From G965276765 sp965276825 (GTDB lineage Bacteria > Actinomycetota > Acidimicrobiia > Acidimicrobiales > Palsa-688), in contig OZ255630.1 in NCBI GenBank assembly GCA_965276825.1, positions 434,001-498,000 of the forward strand: 64,000 bases of DNA, written 5' to 3'. Under the pieces are notes generated by a model that did not search any database, was not told the DNA's origin, and saw nothing but the letters and a program-made list of their open reading frames with translations. The position numbers and the translations under genes are program-made. Numbering within the stretch: the stretch's first letter is position 1; each line of letters begins with the position of its first letter. Below are positions 34,147 through 43,128 of this stretch, in pieces.

Positions 34147-35460
34147 GTGCGTCGAGTATCGCATGTCCCGGACCGTCTGCGGGTGGTCTTCGACGACTCG
34201 GGGTTGGTCGCGAACGCCGGGTTGATCCTGGTCGCCACGTTGACCGCTCGCCTGGGGTTGGGGGCGCTGGTCGACGCGACGGTCCGCCTCGGGCGGGTGG
34301 GTGGTTTCGCGCCGGGCCGCAAGGTCCTCACGATCGTGCACGCAATGGTCGCTGGTGGCAGCCACATCGACCACGCGGAGGTGCTGCGCTCGGGAGCGAC
34401 GGCGAAGGTGTTGGGCCATCGGGTGATGGCCCCCTCGACGATCGGTACGTTCCTGCGGGCGTTCAGCTTCGGGCATGTCCGCCAGCTCGACGCCGTGATC
34501 GCCGAGACGATCCGCCGGGCGTGGGCGCTCGGCGCCGGGCCGGGCGACTCCCGGTTGGTAATCGACATCGACTCCACCATCTGTCAGGTCCACGGCCACA
34601 AGAAGGCAGGCGCCGCCTTCGGCTACACCAGAGTCCTCGGCTATCACCCGCTCCTCGCGACCAGAGCCGACACCGGCGAGATCCTCCACGCCCGGATGCG
34701 GAAAGGCTCCGCGAACACTGCCCGCGGCGCGAACCGCTTCGTCGAAGAGGTCATCGCCAGGGTCCGTGTCTGCGGGGCGACCGGAGGGCTGGTCGTGCGG
34801 GTCGACTCCGGGTTCTGGTCCAACAAGACCATCGCCACCCTGCAACGCCTGGGGGTCCGCTTCACCATGACCGTCCGCTCCAACGTGGCGATCAACGCCG
34901 CCATCGCCGGGATCGGCGAGGACCAGTGGGTCGACATCGACTACACCGACAACGGCGGCGCCGCCCAGGTCGCCGAATGCACCTACAAGGGTCTGCGCCT
35001 GGTGGTCCGCCGGACCCGCTTGGCCGAGACCGCCCAGTCGGCGCTGTTCCCCACCTGGCGCCACCACAGCTTCCTGAGCGATCTCGCCACCGACACCGTC
35101 GCCCTCGACCGGTTCCACCGCCACCACGCCGTGGTCGAGCTCGCCATCCGCGACCTCAAAGCCAACTCCGGCCTCGACCACATCCCCTCCGGGCACTTCG
35201 CCGCCAACAGCGCCTGGCTCGCCTGCACCGTCTTGGCCCACAACCTCATCCGCTGGACCACCACCCTGGGCGACCTGGTCCCCGACAGCGACGTCTACAC
35301 CGTCGGACGCACCCACCGAACCCGGCACGTGACCATGCCCGCCCGACTCGTCAACCTGGCCGGGACCCTCACCCTCCGAGCCCCCGCCCGCTGGCCCTGG
35401 GCCACCCAGTTCGCCTGTGCGCTCGAGCACCTCCGGGCGTTACAGCCCGCCACCGGCTGA
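34147..35460 (+). CDS. IS1380-family transposase
   Basis: 437 residues, full length. DDE-type transposase of the IS4/IS1380 group. The first catalytic region is RLVIDIDSTICQVHGHKKAGAAFGYTRVLGYHPLLA, the second is GLVVRVDSGFWSNK, and the third acidic region is HAVVELAIRDLKANSGLDHIPSGHFAANSAWL. The GTG start follows a strong AAGGAGG site. It sits between matched inverted ends, so it is probably functional. Confidence 0.92.
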   Translation: MRRVSHVPDRLRVVFDDSGLVANAGLILVATLTARLGLGALVDATVRLGRVGGFAPGRKVLTIVHAMVAGGSHIDHAEVLRSGATAKVLGHRVMAPSTIGTFLRAFSFGHVRQLDAVIAETIRRAWALGAGPGDSRLVIDIDSTICQVHGHKKAGAAFGYTRVLGYHPLLATRADTGEILHARMRKGSANTARGANRFVEEVIARVRVCGATGGLVVRVDSGFWSNKTIATLQRLGVRFTMTVRSNVAINAAIAGIGEDQWVDIDYTDNGGAAQVAECTYKGLRLVVRRTRLAETAQSALFPTWRHHSFLSDLATDTVALDRFHRHHAVVELAIRDLKANSGLDHIPSGHFAANSAWLACTVLAHNLIRWTTTLGDLVPDSDVYTVGRTHRTRHVTMPARLVNLAGTLTLRAPARWPWATQFACALEHLRALQPATG

Positions 35461-35693
35461 CCTCACCTCGACGGACCTGGCGCCCCGTCAGACCTTCACC
35501 CAGCCGCCGACAACACGCCCACCTCCAAGACCTCCGGTCGACAACGCCCCGACTCAACCAGCAAGCCGTCGATCAGTCAATGACTCCACCAGTCAGATCC
35601 GAACCCTCCGCCCAGCCCACGACGGTGCATCCAGGCTTAGGCACCCCAACCTCGTCATCGACGTCCTACCAACCGCATAAGTGCGGGTCAAAG

Positions 35694-35769
<76 letters not shown>

Positions 35770-35830
35770 AGGTGGCTGCGCAACCCTAGCAGCCACGGGA
35801 ACGCCAACGAGCGGCCAGGTGGGCGACCGG

Positions 35831-35836
35831 TACCCT
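35831..35836 (+). promoter_or_regulatory. Putative -10 box (TACCCT) for leuS
   Basis: TACCCT is followed by 8 bases and the leuS ATG at 35845. There is no ribosome site between them, so the message is probably leaderless. Confidence 0.45.
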
Positions 35837-35844
35837 GTGCCCCT

Positions 35845-38340
35845 ATGGCAGCGGCGTACGACCACCGGGCGATCGAGGGGAAGTGGCAGCAGCGGTGGTC
35901 CGAGCTCGGCGCCTACGAGATCGACAACGACGACCCCCGCCCGTCGTACTACGTGCTGTGCATGTACCCCTACCCGAGCGGGGCGGCCCACATGGGCCAC
36001 GTGCGCAACTACACCTTCGGAGACCTCAACGCCCGCTACCGGACGATGCTGGGCTACGCGGTGCTCAACCCGATCGGCTTCGACAGCTTCGGCCTGCCGG
36101 CGGAGAACGCGGCGATCAAGAGCGGCATCCACCCGAGGGTCTTCACCGACGCCCGGATCGACGAGCTCGTGGCCAGCCTGCGCGCCCTGGGCGCGGCCTA
36201 CGACTGGCGGCGGGAGATCCGCAGCCACGACCCGGAGTACATGCGCTGGAACCAGGTGATCTTCCTGGCCTTCCTGGAGGCCGGACTGGCCTACCGCCGC
36301 GAGGCGCCGGTCAACTGGTGCCCCGGCTGCCAGACCGTCCTGGCCAACGAGCAGGTCCTGGCCGACGGGACCTGCGAGCGCTCCGGCGACCTGGTCGTGC
36401 GCCGGGACCTGGAGCAGTGGTTCTTTCGCATCACCGAGTACGCCGACGAGCTGCTCGACGCCCTGGACGACCTGGCCTGGCCGGAACGGGTCAAGACCAT
36501 GCAGCGCAACTGGATCGGCCGGTCCGAGGGCGCCGAGATCGACCTCGCGGTGGCCGGGCGAGACGAGACCATCAAGGTGTTCACGACCCGCCCCGACACG
36601 GGCTTCGGGATGACCTTCGTCGTGCTGGCGCCGGAGCATCCGCTGGTCGAGGTGGTCACGACCGACGAGCAGCGCGACGCGGTCGACGAGCTCGTCGCCC
36701 GGGTGGCCACCGAGTCCGACATCGAGCGCCAGTCGAGCGAGGGCCCGTCGGACAAGCGCGGCGTGTTCACCGGCGCGTTCGCCGCCAACCCCTTCACCGG
36801 CGAGGACGTCCCGATCTACCTGGCCGACTACGTGCTGATGACCTACGGGACCGGTGCCATCATGGCCGTGCCCGCCGAGGACCAGCGCGACTGGGACTTC
36901 GCCACCGCCTACGGCCTGCCCATCGTGCGGACCGTCGAACCGCCCGAGGGCTGGGACGGTGAGGCCTACACCGGCGAGGGCCGACGCATCAACAGCGCCT
37001 GGCTGGACGGCTCGACCGACATCGCCGCGGCCAAGGCCAGCGCCATCACCTGGTTGGTCGACCAGAGCCACGGCCGGGCCACGGTCAACTACCGCCTGCG
37101 TGACTGGCTGCTGTCCCGCCAGCGCTACTGGGGCTGCCCGATCCCGGTCGTGTACTGCCCGCTCGACGGCATCGTGGCCGTCCCCGCCGACCAGCTGCCC
37201 ATCCTCCTGCCCGACGACGTCGAGTTCCGCCCGACGGGGGAGTCGCCGCTGCGCTACCACGAGGGGTTCCTGCGCACGACCTGCCCCCGCTGCGGCGGCC
37301 CGGCGACGCGCGAGACCGACACCATGGACACCTTCGTCGACTCGTCCTGGTACTTCCAGCGCTTCGCCGACCCGTGGGATCACGACGAGCCGGTCGACGT
37401 GCAGGCGGCCACCCGCTGGATGGCCGTCGACCAGTACATCGGCGGCATCGAGCACGCCATCCTGCACCTGCTCTACGCCCGCTTCTACACCCGGGCGCTG
37501 GCCGACCTGGGCCTGGGGCCGCAGGGGATCCGGGAGCCCTTCGACCGGCTCTTCACCCAGGGCATGATCACCATGGACGGCACCAAGATGTCCAAGTCCA
37601 AGGGCAACCTGATCACCCCGCAGGCCTACTTCGACCGGGTCGGCGCCGACTCGCTGCGGCTCTTCCACCTCTTCGTCGGGCCGCCAGCCGACGGCTTCGA
37701 CTGGAGCGAGCAGACCGACCAGCTGATCGACGGCTGCCACCGCTTCCTCGGCCGAGTGTGGCGCCTGGCCACGGGCAGCACCGAAGGGGCCCTGCTGGTG
37801 GAGCGCGAGCCCACGGACGCCGACAGGGAGTTGGAGAAAGCCACGCACCGGTTGATCGCCAAGGTCAGCTCGGACTTCGAGCGCTGGTCGTACAACACCG
37901 CGGTCGCCGCCGCCATGGAGTACCTCAACACGCTCTCGCGCCACGTCCAGGACGCCGAGGGAGCCAGGGCCGCGACCGTCGAGTCGGGGATCGACACCCT
38001 GCTGACCCTGCTGGCGCCGATGGTCCCGCACCTGGCCGCCGAGGCCTGGGAGCTGCGCCACGGGGCGACCGACCCGACCGTCGCCACCCCGGGGGGCGGC
38101 GGGGTGCACGCCCAGCCGTGGCCGGTCGCCGACGAGTCGCTGCTGGTCGCCGACACCGTCATCCTGGTCGTCCAGGTGAACGGCAAGGTCCGGGACCGCA
38201 TCGAGGTCCCGGCCGACACCGACGAGGACGGCGTGGTGGCCGCTGCGCTGGCGTCGCCCAGGATCGTCCGACTGCTCGCCGGCGCCGAGCCCCGCAAGGT
38301 CATCGCCCGGCCGCCCAACCTGGTCAACCTGGTCCTCTGA
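35845..38340 (+). CDS. leuS: Leucyl-tRNA synthetase
   Basis: 831 residues, usual for bacterial LeuRS. Charges tRNA-Leu with leucine. The HIGH-type motif HMGH is at 49-52 within PYPSGAAHMGHVRNY, and KMSKS is at 581-585. The editing domain is present with GTGAIMAVPAED, and the C-terminal anticodon-binding and tRNA-binding parts are complete. Cysteine pairs (CPGC and CPRCGG) suggest a structural zinc site. The preceding tRNA-Ala is on the other strand. Monocistronic. Confidence 0.97.
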   Translation: MAAAYDHRAIEGKWQQRWSELGAYEIDNDDPRPSYYVLCMYPYPSGAAHMGHVRNYTFGDLNARYRTMLGYAVLNPIGFDSFGLPAENAAIKSGIHPRVFTDARIDELVASLRALGAAYDWRREIRSHDPEYMRWNQVIFLAFLEAGLAYRREAPVNWCPGCQTVLANEQVLADGTCERSGDLVVRRDLEQWFFRITEYADELLDALDDLAWPERVKTMQRNWIGRSEGAEIDLAVAGRDETIKVFTTRPDTGFGMTFVVLAPEHPLVEVVTTDEQRDAVDELVARVATESDIERQSSEGPSDKRGVFTGAFAANPFTGEDVPIYLADYVLMTYGTGAIMAVPAEDQRDWDFATAYGLPIVRTVEPPEGWDGEAYTGEGRRINSAWLDGSTDIAAAKASAITWLVDQSHGRATVNYRLRDWLLSRQRYWGCPIPVVYCPLDGIVAVPADQLPILLPDDVEFRPTGESPLRYHEGFLRTTCPRCGGPATRETDTMDTFVDSSWYFQRFADPWDHDEPVDVQAATRWMAVDQYIGGIEHAILHLLYARFYTRALADLGLGPQGIREPFDRLFTQGMITMDGTKMSKSKGNLITPQAYFDRVGADSLRLFHLFVGPPADGFDWSEQTDQLIDGCHRFLGRVWRLATGSTEGALLVEREPTDADRELEKATHRLIAKVSSDFERWSYNTAVAAAMEYLNTLSRHVQDAEGARAATVESGIDTLLTLLAPMVPHLAAEAWELRHGATDPTVATPGGGGVHAQPWPVADESLLVADTVILVVQVNGKVRDRIEVPADTDEDGVVAAALASPRIVRLLAGAEPRKVIARPPNLVNLVL

Positions 38341-38402
38341 TCAGCCGGGTCAGGCTCTGTTCAGCCGGGTCGGGTCGAAGCGCTCGAGCGTCGCCGCTCT
38401 CC

Positions 38403-39269
38403 CTAGCGCTCCCCGCGCAAGAAGCGCTCGAGCTCGGCGGCCAGCTCGTCGCCCGATGGCAGCACGCCGAAGTCGGTCGCCGGCGCGGCCGCCTCGTCGT
38501 CGTGCTGGGACTCGAGCTGCCGGACGAGGGCGACGTGCTCCTCGCTGCCGGCGATCAGCTCGTCGATCTGCGCACTGGTCGCCGCGGCCGCCTCCTTGAG
38601 GGTGGCGGTGTCGATGCCCACCTCGGACAGGGAGGCGAGCTCGTCGAGCAGGGCGGCCGATGCGCCCGGGTAGGGCAGCGCCGACGCGTAGTGGGGGACG
38701 CGGGCCCACAGCCCGACGGCGCGGATCCCCGCCTCACCGAACGCCCACTCGAGCGCGCCCTGGGCGCCGGCGGGGACCTCCAGGGAGGCGGGGATGAACC
38801 CGACGCGCCCGGCCATGTCGGGGTCGGAGCTGGTCGCGGCCAGGCGCACCGGCCGGGTGTGGGGGACCGGAGCGGGGAAGGCGCCGAGCCCCACCACGAG
38901 GTCGACCTCCAGGCGCTTCACGAGGGACACGACCTCGTCGACGAAGGCGTGCCAGCGCATGTCCGGCTCGGGGCCGTGGAGCAGCAGCAGGCTCCGGCCG
39001 CCCGCCCCCGCGGCCACGTCGAGGCGCAGCTCGGGCCAGCGCAGGTCGGTGTCGACCCCGTTGACGATCCGCAGCACCGGCCGGCGGGCCCGGTAGTCGA
39101 TGAGCTGGTCGCCGTCGAAGGTGGCGAGGGGAGAGCTGTCGGTCGACGAGCACAGGGCGGCCATGGCCGTCCCGGCCGCCTGGCCGGCGTCGATCCAGCC
39201 ATCCAGGCAGACCACCAGCACGGGCCGCTCGAGGCGGGGCCACGAGTGGAGGGTGACGAGGTCGGTCAC
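38403..39269 (-). CDS. PAC2-family protein (proteasome-assembly-chaperone-like)
   Basis: 288 residues from the GTG at 39269. PAC2 (DUF75) fold: RPVLVVCLDGWIDAGQAAGTAMAAL near the N-terminus, RSLLLLHGPEPDMRWHAFVDEVV, VVGLGAFPAPVPHTRP and VGLWARVPHYASALPYPGASAALL. Actinobacterial PAC2 proteins resemble eukaryotic proteasome assembly chaperones, though their role in bacteria is not settled. The C-terminal 80 residues are helical and acidic. It starts 8 bases after the phosphotransferase gene, so the two form an operon. Confidence 0.88.
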   Translation of the reverse strand: MTDLVTLHSWPRLERPVLVVCLDGWIDAGQAAGTAMAALCSSTDSSPLATFDGDQLIDYRARRPVLRIVNGVDTDLRWPELRLDVAAGAGGRSLLLLHGPEPDMRWHAFVDEVVSLVKRLEVDLVVGLGAFPAPVPHTRPVRLAATSSDPDMAGRVGFIPASLEVPAGAQGALEWAFGEAGIRAVGLWARVPHYASALPYPGASAALLDELASLSEVGIDTATLKEAAAATSAQIDELIAGSEEHVALVRQLESQHDDEAAAPATDFGVLPSGDELAAELERFLRGER

Positions 39270-39276
39270 CTTCGCC

Positions 39277-40413
39277 TCATCCGACGCCGGCGGTAGCGGC
39301 GGCCGCCTGGCGGGCCAGCTGACGGATCGAGTCCGGGTAACGGGAGTAGTCGAAGCCGTCGTGGCCCATGGCCCCGCCGGCGTAGCGCGTGTACACACCC
39401 TCCAGGATGCACGCGAGCTTCCAGTAAGCGAACGCGACGTAAAAGTCGAGGGCGTCGACGGTGCGCCCCGAGGTCTCGGCGTAGCGGGCCGCGAGCTCGG
39501 CTCTGGTCGGGAAGCCCGGCGCGGTGCTCGCCGAGTGCTCCAGCGCGGAGCGCTCGCCCGCATCGCCCCAGTAGACGAGCAGCTGGCCGAGGTCGGCCAT
39601 CGTGTCGCCGAGGGTGCACAGCTCCCAGTCGAGGACGGCGGCGACCCGCCCGTCGGCGCCGACCATGGTGTTGTCGAGGCGGTAGTCGCCGTGCACGACA
39701 CCGGCCCGACGCTGGTCGGGCACGTGGGCGGCGAGCACCGCGTGGACCTGGTCGACCTCGGGCACGTCCGGGCCGGCCTGGGTGTCCCGTGACGCCTGGT
39801 ACTGGGCGTACCACCGCTTGAGCTGACGGGCGATGTAGCCCTCCTTGCGGCTCAGGTCGCCGAGGCCGACGGCGTCGGGGTCGAGGGCGTGGATCCCGAC
39901 GAGGGTGTCCACCAGGTCGAAGGCGATCGCACCGCGCTGCCGCTCGGGAAACAGGGCGGCCACGTCGGCCTCGGTGCGCAGGATGTGCCCATCGACGAAG
40001 TCCATGACGTAGAACGGCGCGCCGGTCACCGCCGGGTCGGGGCACAGCCCGAGCGCGGCGGGCACCGGGACCCCCGCGGGCCCGACGGCGGAGATGATCC
40101 GGTGCTCGCGGGCCATGTCGTGGGCCGTCGGCAGCAGGTGCCCGGTCGGCGGCCGGCGCAGCACGTACCGCCGGCCCCCGGCGTCGGTCACCCCGAAGGT
40201 CAGGTTCGAACGACCCCCCGCGATGAGCTCGAAGCGCAACGGTGGGCGCGCGCCGTCGACGTGCTCGGCGAACCACGCGGTGACGCCAGCGACGTCGATG
40301 CCCGCAGCCCCGGAGGCGGGGGGCGCGTCCCCTGCCGGTGGCGGGCCCTGGTCGGTACCCTCGGGTCTGGGCTCCGCCGCCTCGACGGGGTCGGAACCGG
40401 TCGGTTCAGTCAT
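39277..40413 (-). CDS. Phosphotransferase-family protein (APH/ACAD10-11 kinase-like)
   Basis: 378 residues. Aminoglycoside-phosphotransferase-like kinase fold. Nucleotide and catalytic motifs include GGRSNLTFGV, YVLRRPPTGHLL with the lysine position replaced by arginine, GVVHGDYRLDNTMV as the catalytic loop and VAAVLDWELCTLGD as the Mg-binding DxD-like segment. The strongest resemblance is to the kinase part of acyl-CoA dehydrogenase family members 10/11, which phosphorylate hydroxy-acyl-CoA in 4-hydroxy acid breakdown. The role here is not proven. The first 40 residues are a Pro/Ala-rich tail. A TAGGTT box lies 7 bases before the ATG. Confidence 0.87.
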   Translation of the reverse strand: MTEPTGSDPVEAAEPRPEGTDQGPPPAGDAPPASGAAGIDVAGVTAWFAEHVDGARPPLRFELIAGGRSNLTFGVTDAGGRRYVLRRPPTGHLLPTAHDMAREHRIISAVGPAGVPVPAALGLCPDPAVTGAPFYVMDFVDGHILRTEADVAALFPERQRGAIAFDLVDTLVGIHALDPDAVGLGDLSRKEGYIARQLKRWYAQYQASRDTQAGPDVPEVDQVHAVLAAHVPDQRRAGVVHGDYRLDNTMVGADGRVAAVLDWELCTLGDTMADLGQLLVYWGDAGERSALEHSASTAPGFPTRAELAARYAETSGRTVDALDFYVAFAYWKLACILEGVYTRYAGGAMGHDGFDYSRYPDSIRQLARQAAAATAGVG

Positions 40414-40420
40414 GCCACGA

Positions 40421-40426
40421 AACCTA
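40421..40426 (-). promoter_or_regulatory. Putative -10 box (TAGGTT) for the phosphotransferase/PAC2 operon
   Basis: Reads TAGGTT on the minus strand, 7 bases before the ATG at 40413. It lies in the 54-base gap shared with the divergent thioredoxin-domain gene. Confidence 0.45.
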
Positions 40427-40467
40427 GGGCGCCGCGGCCGAGCGGCGCGTGAGGAGCGCAACCCCCG

Positions 40468-41181
40468 ATGGATGTCACCGATGCCACCTTCGAGACCGCC
40501 GTGCTCGAACGTTCGACGCAGGTTCCGGTCGTGGTCGACCTGTGGGCGTCGTGGTGCGGGCCGTGCCGCACCCTCGGCCCGATCGTGGAGAAGGTCGTCG
40601 CCGAGACCGGGGGGCGCGTCGACCTGGCCAAGGTCGACGTCGACGCCAACCCGCGCGTGGCCCAGACCTTCCAGGTCCAGTCCATCCCCGCGGTGTACGC
40701 CATCGCCGACCGCAAGGTGGTCGACAGCTTCGTCGGCGCGCTGCCGGAGCCGTCGGTGCGGGAGTGGGTGGCCAAGCTCGTCCCGGCGCCGAGCGAGGTC
40801 GACGGCCTGATCGGCGCCGGCGACGAGGCGTCGCTGCGCCGGGCGGTCGAGCTCGAGCCGGCCAACGACACGGCGCTCGTGGCCTTGGCCGCGGTGCTCG
40901 TCGCCGCCGACACCGAGCGCTCGCGCGCCGAGGCCCTCGAGCTGCTGGCCAAGGTCCCCGAGACGGCCGAGGTCCGCCACCTGGCCGCCCAGGCCCGGGT
41001 CGGCGACGAGATCGGGGGAGCGGATGGCGACGGGGTGGCGGGCAAGCTCGACGCCCTCCTCGTCCGCGTCAAGGACGACGACGCCGCCCGCCAGGAGTTC
41101 GTCGACCTGCTCGAGGTCCTCGGCCCCGACGACCCGAGGACGGCGCAGTACCGCAGGGCGCTGACCGCCAAGCTGTTCTGA
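40468..41181 (+). CDS. Thioredoxin-TPR protein, CnoX/YbbN-like
   Basis: 237 residues. An N-terminal thioredoxin domain has the redox motif W-C30-G-P-C33 and the cis-proline segment QSIPAV. The C-terminal half is built of tetratricopeptide-like helices (EASLRRAVELEPANDTALVALAAVLV). This two-domain layout is that of CnoX/YbbN, a chaperone-redox factor that protects clients and passes them to GroEL or DnaK. Unlike E. coli CnoX the active-site motif is a complete CGPC, so it may be a true oxidoreductase. A GAGGAG ribosome site precedes the ATG. Confidence 0.9.
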   Translation: MDVTDATFETAVLERSTQVPVVVDLWASWCGPCRTLGPIVEKVVAETGGRVDLAKVDVDANPRVAQTFQVQSIPAVYAIADRKVVDSFVGALPEPSVREWVAKLVPAPSEVDGLIGAGDEASLRRAVELEPANDTALVALAAVLVAADTERSRAEALELLAKVPETAEVRHLAAQARVGDEIGGADGDGVAGKLDALLVRVKDDDAARQEFVDLLEVLGPDDPRTAQYRRALTAKLF

Positions 41182-41240
41182 TCTGAACGCTCTGGTGCTC
41201 TGAACGCTGGGGGCCTGGGGGCACCGTCACGCCTCCGGGG

Positions 41241-41246
41241 TAGGGT
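41241..41246 (+). promoter_or_regulatory. Putative -10 box (TAGGGT) for the folP2-like/holA/tauE operon
   Basis: TAGGGT is followed by 8 bases and the GTG at 41255, the leaderless spacing. Confidence 0.45.
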
Positions 41247-41254
41247 CGCCGACC

Positions 41255-42085
41255 GTGCAGCTGGCCCTCGGCGACCGGACCTACGACCTGGGGGCCAGGG
41301 CGTTGGTGATGGGCATCCTCAACCGGACCCCCGACTCGTTCTACGACCAGGGGGCGCACTGGGACCTCGATGCCTTCTACCGCCGGGCCGAGCAGCTCGT
41401 GGCCGACGGTGCCGACCTGCTCGACGTCGGCGGGGTCAAGGCCGGCCCAGGCCCCGACGTGACCGAGGGGGAGGAGATCGACCGGGTCGTGCCGGCCATC
41501 CACGAGCTGCACCGCCGCTTCGACCTGCCGCTGTCGGTCGACACCTGGAGGGCTTCGGTCGCCGCCGCCGCCTACGCCGCCGGCGCCGTCATGGGCAACG
41601 ACATCAGCGGCTTCGCCGACCCCGCCTACCTGCCGGCCGCCGCCCGCGCCGGTGCGGCGGTGGTCGCCACCCACATCCGCCTGGCCCCGCGCGTCCGCGA
41701 CCCCGACCCCCGCTACGACGACGTGGTCGCAGACGTGACCGCCTTCCTCGCCGAGCGGGTGGCGCGGGCCAGGGCGGTCGGCATCCCCGACGAGCGGATC
41801 GTGGTCGACGCCGGCCTCGACCTCGGCAAGACCGCCCCGCAGTCGGCCCGGCTGCTGGCCGGCTCGACCCGCCTGCTGGACCTCGGCGTGCCGGTCCTGC
41901 TCTCGGCGTCCAACAAGGGCTTCCTCGGGGAGCTGTTCGGCCTGCCGGTCGGCGAGCGCCGAGAGGTGTCGGTGGCCGCCCACGCCGTCGGCATCAGCCT
42001 CGGCTGTCGCATCCTCCGGGTCCACGACGTGGCCGGGAGCCGTCGGGTGGCCGACACCCTCGCCGCCGTGATCGGCGCCCCGTGA
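41255..42085 (+). CDS. folP2: Dihydropteroate synthase homologue, FolP2-like
   Basis: 276 residues, TIM-barrel of the dihydropteroate synthase family. The opening MGILNRTPDSFYDQG and the loop DVGGVKAGPG match the mycobacterial FolP2 paralogue. True DHPS has N-V-TPDSFSDGG and DVGGESTRPG, so the pABA/sulfonamide loop is different. Mycobacterial FolP2 has been reported not to supply DHPS activity. The product should therefore not be assumed to make folate. The remaining barrel (SVDTWRASVAAAAYAAGA, LDLGKTAPQSARLL, SASNKGFLGELFG) is intact. Its stop overlaps holA by GTGA. Confidence 0.85.
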   Translation: MQLALGDRTYDLGARALVMGILNRTPDSFYDQGAHWDLDAFYRRAEQLVADGADLLDVGGVKAGPGPDVTEGEEIDRVVPAIHELHRRFDLPLSVDTWRASVAAAAYAAGAVMGNDISGFADPAYLPAAARAGAAVVATHIRLAPRVRDPDPRYDDVVADVTAFLAERVARARAVGIPDERIVVDAGLDLGKTAPQSARLLAGSTRLLDLGVPVLLSASNKGFLGELFGLPVGERREVSVAAHAVGISLGCRILRVHDVAGSRRVADTLAAVIGAP

Positions 42086-43128
42086 GCCCGTCCGCCGCCG
42101 CCCCCGAGGGGGCCACGAGGTCGGTGTGGCTGGTCGACGGCACCGATCCCACCCTGGTGTCCGAAGCGGTGCGCAGCCTGGTCGACGACCTGGTCGGCTC
42201 CGAGGACCGGTCCCTGGTCATGGAGGACGTCAGCGGCGACGACGTCGACCTGGCCGGCGTGGCGGACGCCTGCCGGACCCCGCCGTTCCTGACCGACCGG
42301 CGGGTCGTGGTGCTGCGGGACGTCAACCGGTTCTCGACCGAGGACCTGACCCCCCTGCTCGCCTACGTCGAGGAGCCGCTCGCCACCACCAGCCTGGTGC
42401 TGGCCGCAGGGGGCGACGGGCGGATGTCGCAGAAGCTCACCGCCGCGGTCAAGGCCCACGGTCACGTCACCGGCACGGCCGTGTCCGGCCGCGACGCCAC
42501 CACCTGGGTCCGCGACCGGCTGGCCCGGGCGCCGGTGCGCCTCGACCGGGCGGCGGAGAGCCTCCTCCAGGCGCACCTCGGAGAGGACATCAGCCGCCTC
42601 GGTGCCATCGTCGACGTGCTCGCCGCCGCCCACGGCGAGGGCGCCACCCTCGCTCCCGCCGACATCGAGCCCTACCTGGGCGAGGCGGGGTCCGTCGTCC
42701 CGTGGGACCTCACCGACGCCATCGACCGGGGCGAGGCCGAGCCGGCCCTCGAGCTGCTGGCGCGCATGCTCGGCGCCGGCGAACGCCACCCGCTCGTGGT
42801 CCTCTCGGTGCTCCACCGCCACTTCGGCAACCTGCTGCGCGTCGACGGTCCCTCGATCACCACCGAAGCGGCCGCGGCCGCTGCCCTGGGCATCGCCAAG
42901 GGCAGGAGCACCTTCCCGGCGAGGAAGGCCCTCACGTCGGCCCGCAGGTACGGCTCGGCGGGCATCGCCGAGGCCATCGGACTGCTCGCCGGCGCCGAGC
43001 TCGACCTCAAGGGCGCCACCGAGTGGCCAGGCGAGCTGGTCTGCGAGGTGCTCGTGGCCCGCCTGTGCCGCCTGGCCCGGGCGTCGGGAGCCCGGGCTCC
43101 CTCGTCTCGATCGGGGCGAGGCCGGTGA
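42082..43128 (+). CDS. holA: DNA polymerase III subunit delta
   Basis: 348 residues. Clamp-loader subunit that opens the beta clamp. It has the family N-terminal domain (VWLVDGTDPTLVSEAVRSLVDDLV, TPPFLTDRRVVVLRDVNRF), a lid domain and the C-terminal collar helices (ELDLKGATEWPGELVCEVLVARLCRLAR). The arginine-rich last 15 residues are not part of the fold. Start GTG overlaps the previous stop by four bases, and its own stop overlaps the TauE gene in the same way, so three genes are coupled. Confidence 0.9.
   Translation: MSPSAAAPEGATRSVWLVDGTDPTLVSEAVRSLVDDLVGSEDRSLVMEDVSGDDVDLAGVADACRTPPFLTDRRVVVLRDVNRFSTEDLTPLLAYVEEPLATTSLVLAAGGDGRMSQKLTAAVKAHGHVTGTAVSGRDATTWVRDRLARAPVRLDRAAESLLQAHLGEDISRLGAIVDVLAAAHGEGATLAPADIEPYLGEAGSVVPWDLTDAIDRGEAEPALELLARMLGAGERHPLVVLSVLHRHFGNLLRVDGPSITTEAAAAAALGIAKGRSTFPARKALTSARRYGSAGIAEAIGLLAGAELDLKGATEWPGELVCEVLVARLCRLARASGARAPSSRSGRGR

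Larger units (their letters stand above)
34009..35641. mobile_element. IS1380-type insertion sequence with intact ends
   Basis: The left end from 34009 reads CCTTAGCCTGAATCCACCG. The reverse complement of 35623-35641 reads CCTAAGCCTGGATGCACCG, 16 of 19 bases alike. CACCC flanks both ends (34004-34008 and 35642-35646), a likely 5-bp target duplication. The element is about 1.6 kb with one full-length transposase gene and looks recent compared with the IS630 copy. Confidence 0.75.

Noticed and set aside
38341..38402. Terminator between leuS and the PAC2 gene
   Set aside because: There is a direct repeat (TCAGCCGGGTC) but no stable hairpin or T-run.
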